A stretch of 64,000 bases of DNA from Reticulitermes lucifugus (Eukaryota; Arthropoda; Insecta; Blattodea; Rhinotermitidae), in contig JAKCWW010000342.1 of assembly GCA_026260175.1 (NCBI GenBank), positions 25,334 to 89,333 of the forward strand, written 5' to 3'. The position numbers were made by a program, and so were the translations under genes. The notes beneath the pieces were generated by a model. The model saw only the letters and a list, made by a program, of their open reading frames with translations, ran no database searches and was not told where the DNA came from. Below are positions 24,703-35,639 of this stretch, piece after piece (the first letter of the stretch is position 1; each line of letters begins with the position of its first letter).

Positions 24703-26086
24703 TACGAACATCAATTAATATCGAATGAGATGTAAAAGTAACACTGAATGGCGAGTGTGTAAGGGTTCTTATGGCAATTGTTTTTGCCCTTTTCAGGCAT
24801 TTTCCAGTTTGTCTTTAGAGATTGAGGGAAAAGATGAAAATAATCAGGATAGTAGTCACCTATAAGAGGACAGCAATTATGATATTAAACATTCACTACA
24901 AATTAAAGAGAATAAATAGCTACAGAAAGTTTGTCATTTACGTAGTATTACTTTTAGGACTACTCTTTTCTACAACATTAAAGCTCAAAAAAGGTACTAT
25001 GAAGGAATAAGTAACCTTTTTTTTCACGACGCTATAAAATGAGGTTTACTGTTTTTAGTGAAGGATGTAAATTCAGCTCTTTAATAACAGCCTGCTGGGG
25101 ATGAATATTTGGGCCAAGGGGATACAAAGTAGTCCATGGAAGATGCTGTACTCATAGAGCTTCAGGATTTATGCTGGTTACCTATTATTGTTAGGTCACT
25201 GAGGACGTGGAGATTACGTTACACTGAATAATTAATACTTTCAAGGAGATTACGTTGCAAATAGAATTTTGGTAAGAAATCGTTTTGTAATGGGGCAGCT
25301 TCGATAGAAAGAGGAGGATGGGTGATGATTTTATGATGGACCATAAGATAACACTGTCAGAATGGCAGATTTTTATAACTGGTTTGGGATCAATTTCAGT
25401 AAAGGATTTTGGACACTTGCACTTCGTATTTTTCAGCAGTAGCTACTATTTTAAACTAGGACACAGTTTACATTTCCGTTAGCTCGGCAAGTTTATGCGT
25501 TCCATTCACATTTGTTTTTAAATTTTAAACTTTTATCTCATTATCTTCGAAATGAAACCCCATTCAGGACCTGCGGAGGCCACTATCGTGAACAATGTGA
25601 AGTACAGGTACTTTCGTGGCAGGCCAGGCGATTGCATGTCTCTTTGCTTTCATCCGATAGAAGAGTGTCACTTGTGAGAGGCACCGTCCGCTCCTTTGTT
25701 GTGCAAATACGAGCTGTTACATCAAACAGGACTATTTTGAAAGAGGCCCATTAGAATTTAAATGAAGTTGATATATCACCTTTATTTCATTCGGACTCGA
25801 ACGCCTGTTCCATTCTGTAACGTATGCAGAACAGAATTTCTGTCCCCAAAACGAAGTGTTTGTGAAGACTGTCAGTCCGTTTTGTGCTCCAGAATCGTGT
25901 GTAGGTTTGTTGCCTGAAGTTTCTCTTGTTATTATCCGAGTACAACCAAAACTAGAATGTGTCTCTGACTTAGTGATCTGCTTATTACCAAGTTACATTA
26001 CAGTGGATTATCGAGCACATCCTGACAGATGGTTAGACATGGCGAACCTAATAGGCGCAGTTTTGTCAATTTTCGTTGCGAAAGTA
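24703..26086. other. Intronic, nothing recognised
   Basis: Frames at 25512-25754 and 25856-26176 have no motif or splice support. Confidence 0.5.
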
Positions 26087-26099
26087 CAAAACATAAAGG

Positions 26100-26414
26100 T
26101 AAAGGTAAAGTTCTCCCTAGAACAGGCTACGAAGGCCCAGAGGGAGAGTAGAGGTTTATATCTACTCTTTCTTTAACCCTGGCACTAGATGAGGGTGGGT
26201 GGTCAACTCCACGCCCCGGNNNNNNNNNNNNNNNNNNNNNNNNNNNNNNNNNNNNNNNNNNNNNNNNNNNNNNNNNNNNNNNNNNNNNNNNNNNNNNNNN
26301 NNNNNNNNNNNNNNNNNNNNNNNNNNNNNNNNNNNNNNNNNNNNNNNNNNNNNNNATCCCCGGACCGTCCAGCCCGTAGCGAGTCGCTATACCGACTACG
26401 CTATCCCGGCCCAC
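26100..26414 (-). mobile_element. SINE family B with internal assembly gap
   Basis: Head GGGCCGGGATAGCGTAGTCG on the minus strand and body as in the other copies. Flanking 13-bp duplication ACAAAACATAAAG (26087-26099) and ACAACACATAAAG (26415-26427). Ns occupy 26220-26355. Confidence 0.85.
26220..26355. other. Assembly gap, 136 N
   Basis: Run of N inside another SINE B copy. All frames crossing it are artefacts. Confidence 0.99.
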
Positions 26415-27054
26415 ACAACACATAAAGTTAATAGATTTTTTTTTAGCAAGAATCGTATTGCAGTTGCTTTCGTTAAGGAATGATGTGCTGTACGCACATT
26501 TATTACGTGGGAATTAGCCATGACCGCATTAAGTTGTTATGTCACTTAACACACAAAGAGCTTAAGCAGTTTTGTACCTAAGAAACTGTAGTACTGAATT
26601 TATGCGCAGTAAGAGGAAAGTCGAGAAAGTCATCAGTGCTTAGAATAAAAATATGACTTCATTATTTCGAAATTTCTTTTGTATTGTCACGAAAATAGTG
26701 TAGGCCAGAACACACGCATAGCCGGATTTGTCAATTTATACTTTATAGGAATTTATATGCCAAGGAAGACTGTTTTCTGCCTGTCTAGTCAGGGGTGGAA
26801 TACAGACCGTTTTGTAGAAAGCATGCTACAAGCCGGAAGAATATATCATTGCTTAGATAAGGAATTTTGAAATCACAGGTGGGTCTATAGCTTTGGAGTC
26901 CAGTCGAAAGAATAGGCAACAAAACGATATATCGAGTGGGCTGTCTGTAAATAATGAGAAGCAAAGTATGACTTTCCGGTTAAAAATTAATTGAACAAAG
27001 CGCCCTAATATAATAGTCACGATAGAAAATGTTAAAGCATTTCATTCGTATGGA

Positions 27055-27119
27055 ACACACACACACACATATATATATACATATATATGTATGTATGTAT
27101 ATGTGTGTGTGTGTGTGTG
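27055..27119. repeat. Palindromic (AC)n(AT)n(GT)n microsatellite
   Basis: AC repeats, then AT/TATG repeats, then GT repeats, so the whole 65-nt block can fold back on itself. Confidence 0.9.
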
Positions 27120-27289
27120 GTGTATAGGAAATATTATTCTAATATTCAATAATTTTATTATTCCGCATCAGGGAAAGGGTGAATGATGTGAAGCCAATAA
27201 ACTTTATTTTGCTTAACGTAAAGAAATAAATTAAAAATAAATTTTTTTCCCTCACTTTCACTTTTTAAAACCGAGCAGATTGCTGTAGC

Positions 27290-27365
27290 TGTGATGCTGT
27301 AGGCTTAATTCTTGAGGTGACCAGTTTGATACCTGTTGGGTTATCGGCTATATTGACAGACGTTT
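27290..27365 (+). mobile_element. tRNA-like SINE head relic
   Basis: TTGCTGTAGCTGTGATGCTG (A-box-like) and GACCAGTTTGATACCTG (B-box-like) at tRNA spacing. No recognisable body. Confidence 0.35.
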
Positions 27366-27859
27366 TCGCTGTTTTCTGTAGTCTCTCGGACTAATTCCAG
27401 GACAGTCATCTTGAAGGTCAAGACTCTTTCCTTCGAATGCTTAACTATCCACCATTCATGAATATTTTTCCGTATTTTGAAATGCTTGATATAAGTTCAT
27501 TTGAATTGACGTCTTAAAATGACTTAGAATGTAAGATTTAAATCTCCAAATTGAACGTCACTGGGCGAAGGTGGGGAGAACAGCGTATAAGTTAAGATTC
27601 TGCAGAGAAGAAAATCAAACTGAAAGTTTGAAGGACATTTAATTTTTTCAGCTGAATATTAAAGTAAGGTATTTTGTACTTATGAAAGAATATTGTGCAA
27701 ACTCCGAAATAAACAGTTAAGAGAAGAGCTCATATCGTCCCTTCTTACCCAGTTTGTGTGCAAAATAAAGGTATTCTCCATTCTCTTATTTTTGAATCGA
27801 GGCTTTACCCATATAGTATTCTACCATCATTTTCATCTGTCAATTTACATCCATGCATC

Positions 27860-27942
27860 GCGTGGAATTCGAATCCAAGAACCAATTTGTCGATCAGTAA
27901 AAGACAGTACACGCCTTAGGCTAATCGCTTATTTGCTATAGG
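27860..27942 (-). mobile_element. tRNA-like SINE head relic
   Basis: Minus strand has TAGCCTAAGGCGTGTACTGT and a good B box TGGATTCGAATTCC at tRNA spacing. Likely a SINE head rather than a functional tRNA gene because the acceptor stem does not pair. Confidence 0.4.
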
Positions 27943-29584
27943 AAGTACAAAATATGCAAAATTGTAACATCTTTCCCGTCTGCTGTGCAAGATATATAAG
28001 CTCATTTTCCGTACCCTGCAGTTGACATAGAGTACAATTTATTACAATACATGCGGAGTATGATTGGTTGCCCCGTTTCGCCCCGCCCCTTCTTGCCTCC
28101 AACACTTGACATACATGGCTGCTCAGTGCAGTTGTTTGTTGCACTACATGAACAACAATCGAATCTCTTACTCATGGTATTTCGAATATTTGTTAAGAGT
28201 TTATAAATTTACAACACAAAGCTAAGTACACTGTTTAATGGCCAAGTTTATTAGATGAGCTGCGGGTAGAATTGAAAGAAATAAAATCGCTAATAATGTC
28301 AATCTACGTTCACTAGCTCAACTGTTTGTCGGGCATGGAAGTACATTATCTCGGAGTTCAGCCCAGCATTACATAGGATGCTTGTACCGCCGTGGCTCGG
28401 AGTCTTGAATTCGATAGGGCTGGGATTCTCAGACTTTTTCGCGGGAATACCACTAAGTGAAATTTAACAATTTCTACGTACCTACGATATTTTTTGTTTT
28501 TTAAATAAAAAGCTGAAATTGGAAAGACTGGCTGCCAACGGGGATGAGTTATATAATGCTTCCAACAATGCCTCGCATTAGCAAATATATGTGAATTATG
28601 CTTTATTTATTTTTTAAATTTTTAATTTTTTATATTTCATTTTTGTATTAAGGCCGCATACCAGTAAACAGTGTTTGGCGTAACAGTAGTAGTATGCGTA
28701 CCACATTCGGCGAAACCATGAAATAGAGAAGTTTCCTCGAAACCAACATGGCTCGTTTTAAGGAATGCAATAGTGGCATTTCCTGCCCGTCAGATATAGC
28801 TGTTACTCCGCCACCATTCTGTCTTACTGAATTAGGGTGGCATTTTCTCCACACCAGCTGCAATAGTCACGCCGCTAAGAATTAGCATTTCTGTGTCATG
28901 TAGTGGCATCTTTTACAACGGAATGAATTTCGTCCAGAAATTTGTCAATGGAAACTAGATGCAAAATATTCAGGTAGCAGACTTCCTGAGACAGAGGTGA
29001 AGCAGTGATTATCAGCTGGAGACATATACACGCAAAATACATCCACTGAGAATTCGAATGAAAACCTTTTATCTCTACTAGTAACAAGCCACATTTAAGG
29101 TCTGTGTATGTAGCCGCATACACGATGAGTCATCGGTGTGAGTTCCACACATTAGCGAGACTGTGGAAAGACATAGAATAAATTAAATTAGCTAGTAGCT
29201 GCTGATGCGTGCGGAATTATCATCAGGATTAGACATACCTGTAGTTTACTCTTTCCTACAGTGATAACTTTTAATTAGATGTGTGCTTCATGGTATGTAG
29301 AGAAGACTCTGCTCCTCTAGTGTTCTCGTTTTTCTTAGTGCCCATTACGATTAAGAAAATCCACCCTCCGCACTATTTTACCTAGGTGGAATACGGATTT
29401 GAATCACGAGCTCAGCGTATACAATGAGAAGATTGGGATTTGCATGTTATTACAATCCACAGATTGAATTTTCCTCTGTAGAATTCACAACCTCATTGAG
29501 ATGTATCTTCCTACTCATGAAGAAGATTTGCTGAAAATTCCGTGTAAGAAGTAGAGCAAAAATGTCAAATAAGCGTATATATGT
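27943..29584. other. Intronic, possible hAT-like end only
   Basis: GGGATTCTCAGACTTTTTCG at about 28421 loosely resembles hAT terminal sequences. No second terminus found. Confidence 0.35.
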
Positions 29585-29895
29585 TTTTCCCCGTGTGGTG
29601 ACCGGGGAAAAGAATAGTCCCACTGCAGCCCATGCAGGTCGTAAAAGGCGACCAAAATGGGTACCCAGTGCCTGGGGGTATAGCTGGGCCACCCTGCCCC
29701 GGTGGTTATAGATTCGGTGGACTGGCCCTCCAGGTTGGGGGTTTGGCGACAGGCTGACAACCTGTCACTGTAAAAAGCTGACCATTAGGAAACCTAAAAT
29801 GTGGCCTCGGAACAGTCGGTGGACTGGGAGAGGGCCATTAAGGAGGCGAAGGTCCGCATTGGACTGTAGTGCCACCGAAGAAGAAGAAGTATATT
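29585..29895 (+). mobile_element. GC-rich interspersed repeat with GAA tail
   Basis: A compositional island: CCCATGCAGGTCGTAAAAGG, GACTGGCCCTCCAGGTTGGG, GGCGAAGGTCCGCATTGG, ending GAAGAAGAAG. The phrase GCAGGTCGTAAAAGGCGAC recurs in 5' regions of insect non-LTR elements as I remember them; unverified. No protein frame. Confidence 0.5.
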
Positions 29896-30559
29896 TGTTT
29901 TGGAATCTTTTAGCACCACCACATTTTCGCGTGATTTAGGTGTAAGAAGTGAAGTTAATTGAGGGTTTCATGCTTTCTTCACGTAATAACGTGCTGCTTT
30001 GTTCTGATACTAGTTATATCCTTTATAGAAGCGGGGGGCCTGGGGAAGATTCTGTAACTCTGGTCTTGTGGTTTTGTATTGTTTCATTTAATGACTTCAT
30101 TTAATTATGTTTTACAGAATTGAAAAACTTTATGTTATTTTGTCGCTTTATAGAGAGCAACCGAATTTCGAAATCATAAGTACTGTGCCAGTAATCATTC
30201 ATGTAATATATGTAGAAACCTATGGTTCTTATCGCCAATGTAATATACGACAGAATCATAGTATTGCTTGTAAATCGATTGAATATATGTCGCCCTTAAC
30301 AGCAAGAAATAAAATGACATTATTTACACACTTAAAAAGGTATGCTTGAGACAATTCAATCTTTTGTCTTCCTATTGGCTCGTTAAACTACAGGCATATT
30401 AAAATAAACAATCATACCAGCTGATTTTCTTTTAAATTGGCCTAAAACTTGATTTCTCTCTGTAAGTACAGGACATATTCGCATATTAAGAATCTGTTCT
30501 AACGCGGTAAGTAAATATTTTGGAGAACAACGTGATGAGGAAAATATTTTGTCGTAAGA

Positions 30560-30850
30560 AGTATGAAGTAACACGAAAAAGAACGCGAGACATGAGGAGC
30601 TTCATAACTGTACTTGATGGATAAAGAATGAGGATGAAGTGGATGGGTTATGTAACACGAAAGCACAGGACACTGAGCCTAGGATTTCGAGGGAAGTGAC
30701 TACGTGGCAGAAATAGGTGTGGATGAAAGAGTCATGATTTTTTGGACTTCATAAGATGGATTATGAATATATGGACTGGATTTAACTGGCTTAGGGCAGC
30801 GTCCAGTGGTGAAGTGTGTGAAGTCGGTAAAGAAACCTTAGGCTTTATTA
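30560..30850 (+). pseudogene. Possible RT tail relic
   Basis: Contains MRMKWMGYVTRK-like sequence near 30630 and, after stops, MDWI...LA.G near 30770. The order (WxGHVxR, then DWIxLAQDR) matches RT C-terminal tails but similarity is weak. Confidence 0.3.
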
Positions 30851-30959
30851 AAGTAAAACTGATGTAAGGAAAAACTATTTAAAAAAGTGGCTGTTTACTG
30901 GTCAGTGAGTTAATTATGAAAGTGTCGAAGAGTTACACTATTTGTCGGCTCGTTTCTGA

Positions 30960-31265
30960 GATACTTTATAGTCTCTGAAAGAGACGAACGGAAGAAATGA
31001 TAGGGAAATAATAAAACAAGGGAACGGTGGATTAGTAAAAAAACATTAGGAAGTAGAAGAAATAATAAAAGAAAATACCAAGGAAGGATTAAAGAAATGA
31101 ATAATAGAAAGAAAGTTCGAATCACTGAAGAAAGGAACAAAATGAGAACAGAAGAAGAAAAAAGAAGAAAAATGAGTAGAAAGTTGAAAGGGCTAAAAGA
31201 AGGAAAGAAATAAGTGGAAGGAAAGAGGGTAAGACTGGATAAAAGGCGGGATGGAAGTTGGAGAG
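30960..31265. repeat. Purine-rich tract (GA-biased plus strand)
   Basis: Strong AG strand bias with GAAGAAG, AAAGAAG and GGAAAG units. The minus-strand 136-codon frame over it is hydrophobic (Phe/Leu/Ser) purely because of the pyrimidine bias, and is not called as a gene. Confidence 0.7.
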
Positions 31266-31789
31266 GAACATTCAAGCTGCAGCAACTCCTGTTTTCATGG
31301 AAGTTGCTCATAAGAGCCATATTTTCTGTGCACCCACCTGAACAAGGTGCTGGCTTATTGCAGCCGCCAGATTAGAATATCAGATATGCTGATGCTGGAC
31401 GCCTCCCCTTACAAGCCTTCTGCTATGAAAACCGAAGCAGGAACTTGATTTGCATGAGATTAGACCCGAGATAATGGGGCCACCGAGACGACTGTTGGCC
31501 CCAAGATGCGAGACTACAAGCCACGGTTAAATTCTTCTGTTATTTAAATATACTGCTTAAACTGCAGAAGTTGCATAGTAAATATAAAATGGAGGAATGA
31601 CAAGCGCAGACCACGTAAGGGTATGGAAGGCAGTAACTCGCTTGGAGGAATGGAGGAAAGCCGCAAAGACTCCTCAGGTTTACGGGTAACCCGGTCGAGT
31701 GTCGATACGGGTTCCTTCCGAACGCAGCCCATAAACGGCATATATAAATGAGCTCTGTAAATAAACCTCGCCATTAAGGCATATTGGAT

Positions 31790-31985
31790 AGTGCATGTAC
31801 AGCTCCTCGCATTCTTCCTAACCTAGATACTACAAAGAGGTGAGTGGTCAGATTTACGTCCCAGCCATGTTGATCTCGGAAAAGTGTTCCTGATACCCAT
31901 CGAATAGGAAGCTGTCTGCTCCCAGAGTCGATATGTAGGCTAGGGGGAAGTGTAATACCTCTTGCTGTGCCGGGAATCAATCAAG
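31790..31985 (-). mobile_element. Old SINE relic
   Basis: Plus strand order GTGAGTGGTCAGATTTACG, TGATACCCATCGAATAGGAA and TGCCGGGAATCAA resembles reversed family B bodies with a decayed B box. Confidence 0.4.
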
Positions 31986-32039
31986 GGGAAAAATGCACTG
32001 TTGTATGGAGTTGAAAAGTATGTGAAGAAGTAGGTACAG

Positions 32040-32500
32040 TAGTAAACGAAGGGAATAAAAAAGTTTTTTTTTATGTTTTACATAACATGCATATTCTTAT
32101 AATTGGTACATCAACTATATTATGCACTTTATAAAATACATTCAGAAGCAAGTATAAAACTCCTACATGTTTCGGTACCGGAGTGTCATCTCCAGGGAAT
32201 TATTCTGCTCCAAGGAGTATAAGGCTAGAGCACTTATCTAGGTATTGTGTTGCCTTTATTAAAATAATTAAAATATTAAAATTCTAAAAAACACAAAGTT
32301 AATAATCGTAAAATGACAGTGTTGTAAATTTAAGCTTTAAAGTGAGCCGTTTTAGGTAGAAGTTTACAGTTGTTTACAGTCTGTATGGAGCATTCGTACA
32401 AACATCTGTCTCGGTCTATAATGATCCGAAGAGATTTCGTCCTGATAGAGTGTGTGACGTGTGTCGTGTCAGGCTGTGTGGTTTACATACATGCTATAAA
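32040..32500 (-). repeat. Repeat family H, copy 1
   Basis: Shares ordered blocks with the 45.5-kb copy: TAAAATACATTC, CTACATGTTTCGG, GTTGCCTTTATTAAAAT, AAAATATTAAAATTCT, GTTGTTTACA, ATACAAACATCT-type and GTGTCGTGTC. The minus strand carries a variant hammerhead-like motif at about 32155-32200. Confidence 0.7.
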
Positions 32501-33044
32501 ATAATTTGTCACGAAACAGCACGTTTTCATCCCTCCATTCATTCATGACAAGATTCTCCTGGACATGAATTTCCTTTACATGTTGAATCAGATGACGCTT
32601 TAGTGCCAACCAATGAAGTAACTTACTTCAGAAACACCGTACGAGTATATATACATACTTTAATTGAATAAGAATGATGATGATGATGAAATTCATGAAG
32701 TCATAGTCGTGACGTTGGTTAGACTGAAAATAAGCGTGGCTTCTGTATCATAAACATGAATATGCATCAGGAATACAATGAAGGTACCAAGTGCGCTTAC
32801 TAGAGTTCAGCACTTTGGCGCCTAGATGTATTTAAATATGTGGAGTTATATTTCACCTCGCAACTTCTTTACTCGCGTGGGAAGCAAATAACGATAGCTC
32901 CCAACTTTTTTGTATCAGGGAAATCCTCAATTGTTGTTAAACTTGCAGAAGCTTACTCATTTTAGGTCAACATCTTTTAGAATATACTCGCAGTAAAATT
33001 CATCCATCTCCTTACTTCTTTTGGTCTTTTATTTCATTTAACTA

Positions 33045-33274
33045 CACCAAGCTCTCGTTTTACGCCCTAGTCGTTTTCCTGAAAAAGTGGGCATAAATGA
33101 AAGAGGTGTAAGTGAAAATGATATTCCCATAAGGAATAATGGAATAGATAGGGGGTAGCGTAATAGAGTGCAGCCAGCCAAGGGGCGTTAAACCAAAAAT
33201 GAGAGGGCGTAAATTAAGAAGTGGTGTATTTTGGCAAGGGGCCTTAAAACAGAAAGGCGTAAAACAGGGGCTAT
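33045..33274. mobile_element. Possible pogo-like miniature element
   Basis: Left end CACCAAGCTCTCGTTTTACG next to TA; the right end, complemented, reads AGCCCCTGTTTTACGCC. Internal repeats of GGCGTAAA/GGCGTTAAA/GGGCGTAAATT occur between. Terminal similarity to pogo/Tigger-type elements is from memory. Confidence 0.4.
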
Positions 33275-33374
33275 ATACACACTTTATCAGCTGTATTGCT
33301 TATACGGAATTAAATTACAGGGTAATAAGTGTAACGAATGCCAAAGCATCTAGTTTGGGGCGTCGTTGTCTATT

Positions 33375-33495
33375 ATAAGGTCTAAGAAAGAAGGAGAAAG
33401 GCAAGAACGAGAATGAAGGGAGAGTAGAAAAAAATAGAGGAAAAAAGACACAGAGAAGAGAAAGAGAGTAATAAGGAAAGGGGAAAAGAGACAAA
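33375..33495. repeat. Purine-rich tract
   Basis: GAAAG, GGAGAAAGG, AGAGAAAGAGAG runs with almost no pyrimidines; the opposing minus-strand frame is a composition artefact. Confidence 0.7.
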
Positions 33496-33499
33496 TTAT

Positions 33500-35575
33500 C
33501 GTAGTGAAATGGGACAAAGAGATAAACATATGCAGACAACCAGAATAGATGGATGAAAGTTCTTTAACACTCAGCGACGCACATAAATGGAGAAATAATG
33601 TAATCGTCCGCTGAGGATGGCGTTGGCATCTTGACGGGGACTGTGGGAGTTACTTTATTGGATCAGTGATAACACCCCGCTGTTTGGTAATTGTGTCGTA
33701 TAATCGTTAGTCGACGCAGGCCATCAGGGAGCTATACTAATCAGATTGGAAACATCTGAGTTTAGCGTGTTTGTATCTTCTGAAAGACTTTTTTTCATTT
33801 GACAGAGATATCATACAACGTACCAAATGGGGTAGCCTAAGGATGTGTTCGCACTTTACTACGCAAACTCTGTATTCACAGGAACGCCCAGATCTGTCGT
33901 TTCTTGGATTTACTGACTAGGTCCAAGTCTCTGCTGATCCAGTTTGCAAGCACCGTTGTTAGCACTAGGTCCTGATCTATTCCTGTCATAAACTTCATGC
34001 ACCTTCGCTCCCTTATCTGGAAGATGGACTCGTCAATTAAACTGCTTGTGATAAGAGCTTTTTCACTAAAGAGCAAACTGTAGCTTGATCAAAGAAGTCT
34101 TGTCGAAAATGAATCAACGACAGCACGTTGTGTGAATTCCAATTTCCATTTACCTTATCAATAATATTTGTAATTAAGTAGCTAGGAAGATTGGCCTTTA
34201 AAATATTGATGTTTTTATGATGTATTTCAATTTAAAAATATCACAATTGTACCAATGACAGAAAAAAGTGAAATAAGAACTCTAATTTTGAACAGTAAAA
34301 ATGAATTTAATGATAACTATGTTTTTGAAAGCACTACGTGTAGGCAGACTTTCCCAAAGCTTTGGTGTTTTGTATTTACTTCAATTAAATTGTCAACGCG
34401 ATTCCAAATTATGAAATAATAAATTATTCGTCTTTCTTATCGGTGATTAAAACATCAAGTTAACCTGAATGTAGATATGAAGATGATCATGATTGGTCGT
34501 GGCTGGCTTCTTTACATGCTCGCCAAACCTTCTAACCCCTTACCCGTTTCATAGCATTAGCTTTAAATATTCCACGATTTTACAATGCTTAGCACCAGTT
34601 AACAGAAATGCTTCAGAGAAGAAGGCCTGCAGAAGACAGCAAATACTCTGCTCGTCATTTCGAAATGAGGAAATTCCTACAGCCTTAGCCGTTGTCAATC
34701 AGGCACAGATAAAGCTACGTTAATGGTCACTTTATCTTATATAAAATATGCCACCCCTTCCATATTTTGCCCAACTTCTTTTTTACAATCATATTATCAT
34801 TTAACGTTGTATATTTTATGCAGCTGACAGAGCGTCGACATATATATATATATATGTACATATGTAACATCTTTTCTGCTGTAGTTGAGGGAACTGCTTC
34901 AGTACCGAATTTTCTCGTCCCTGCCGTGCGCTCTGTATATGTACTGAACACTAAACAGAAAACTGCAAGTTAGTCATTACTGTATCTCACTCACATTCGT
35001 TTTGGTGATTGTTGTGAGACGGGTGTATTCGTAATTGATTAATCTTGGAAATTAACCATTTAACAACAAGAACCAGTTACTGCCGCAGGTTTCCTCGTCA
35101 GTGAGTTGCAATATATTCTGATAATGTAGTGTACGATAATGCATACCTTATATAACAGCAAATGTTGTGGCAAGATAGCACGAATGTTGATTAGGTGAAT
35201 GCTTGTAAGACATTGTATCCTTGTTTAAGGGGCTATCTCAGGATTTACGTATAAGCATGAAAGAAACGCGTAAAATGTCATTTGTGATGGTTGCAAAGGA
35301 GAACAAAATTAAATACGGAACCTCCCAAAATCACGTTTAAAATGTTTCTTCTACATCAATCTGCTCGACGGCCTACGGAAATCTTTGTATAGAATGTTCT
35401 GAAGGGATCTTTGCTTGTGCGCATGTCGTATCCTTGACAGTGTGTGATGGATTTCAAGTTGACTCAGCTCCAGCAATCGTGAGTCATAATTTATCGCGCC
35501 AGAAAAACGTTTTGCTCGTTCACCATGTTGATATTTTTCCTTTTTGCAGGAAATACCTGAACACTATTTTGAGAC
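33500..35575. other. Intronic, nothing beyond one AT tract
   Basis: No gene or interspersed repeat recognised. Confidence 0.5.
34839..34863. repeat. Short (AT)n tract
   Basis: CATATATATATATATATATG-type run ending GTACATATG. Confidence 0.85.
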
Positions 35576-35639
35576 AAGTTTAAGTTAAACCAACTAATGC
35601 ACAAGAATTATATTGCATTAGTTGGTTTAACTTAAACTT
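35576..35639. repeat. Perfect 26-bp inverted repeat with 12-nt loop
   Basis: Arms 35576-35601 and 35614-35639 are exactly complementary (AAGTTTAAGTTAAACCAACT... against its reverse complement), around loop CAAGAATTATAT. Neither arm nor loop matches other repeats here. It lies in the 31-kb intron. Confidence 0.9.

Noticed and set aside
28421-28460. hAT-like terminal sequence
   Set aside because: Only one diverged end, with no inverted partner or 8-bp duplication.
30910-31320. 136-codon minus-strand frame rich in Phe/Leu/Ser resembling a membrane protein
   Set aside because: It lies opposite a purine-rich tract; the hydrophobic composition is forced by pyrimidine bias, and no splice or domain support exists.
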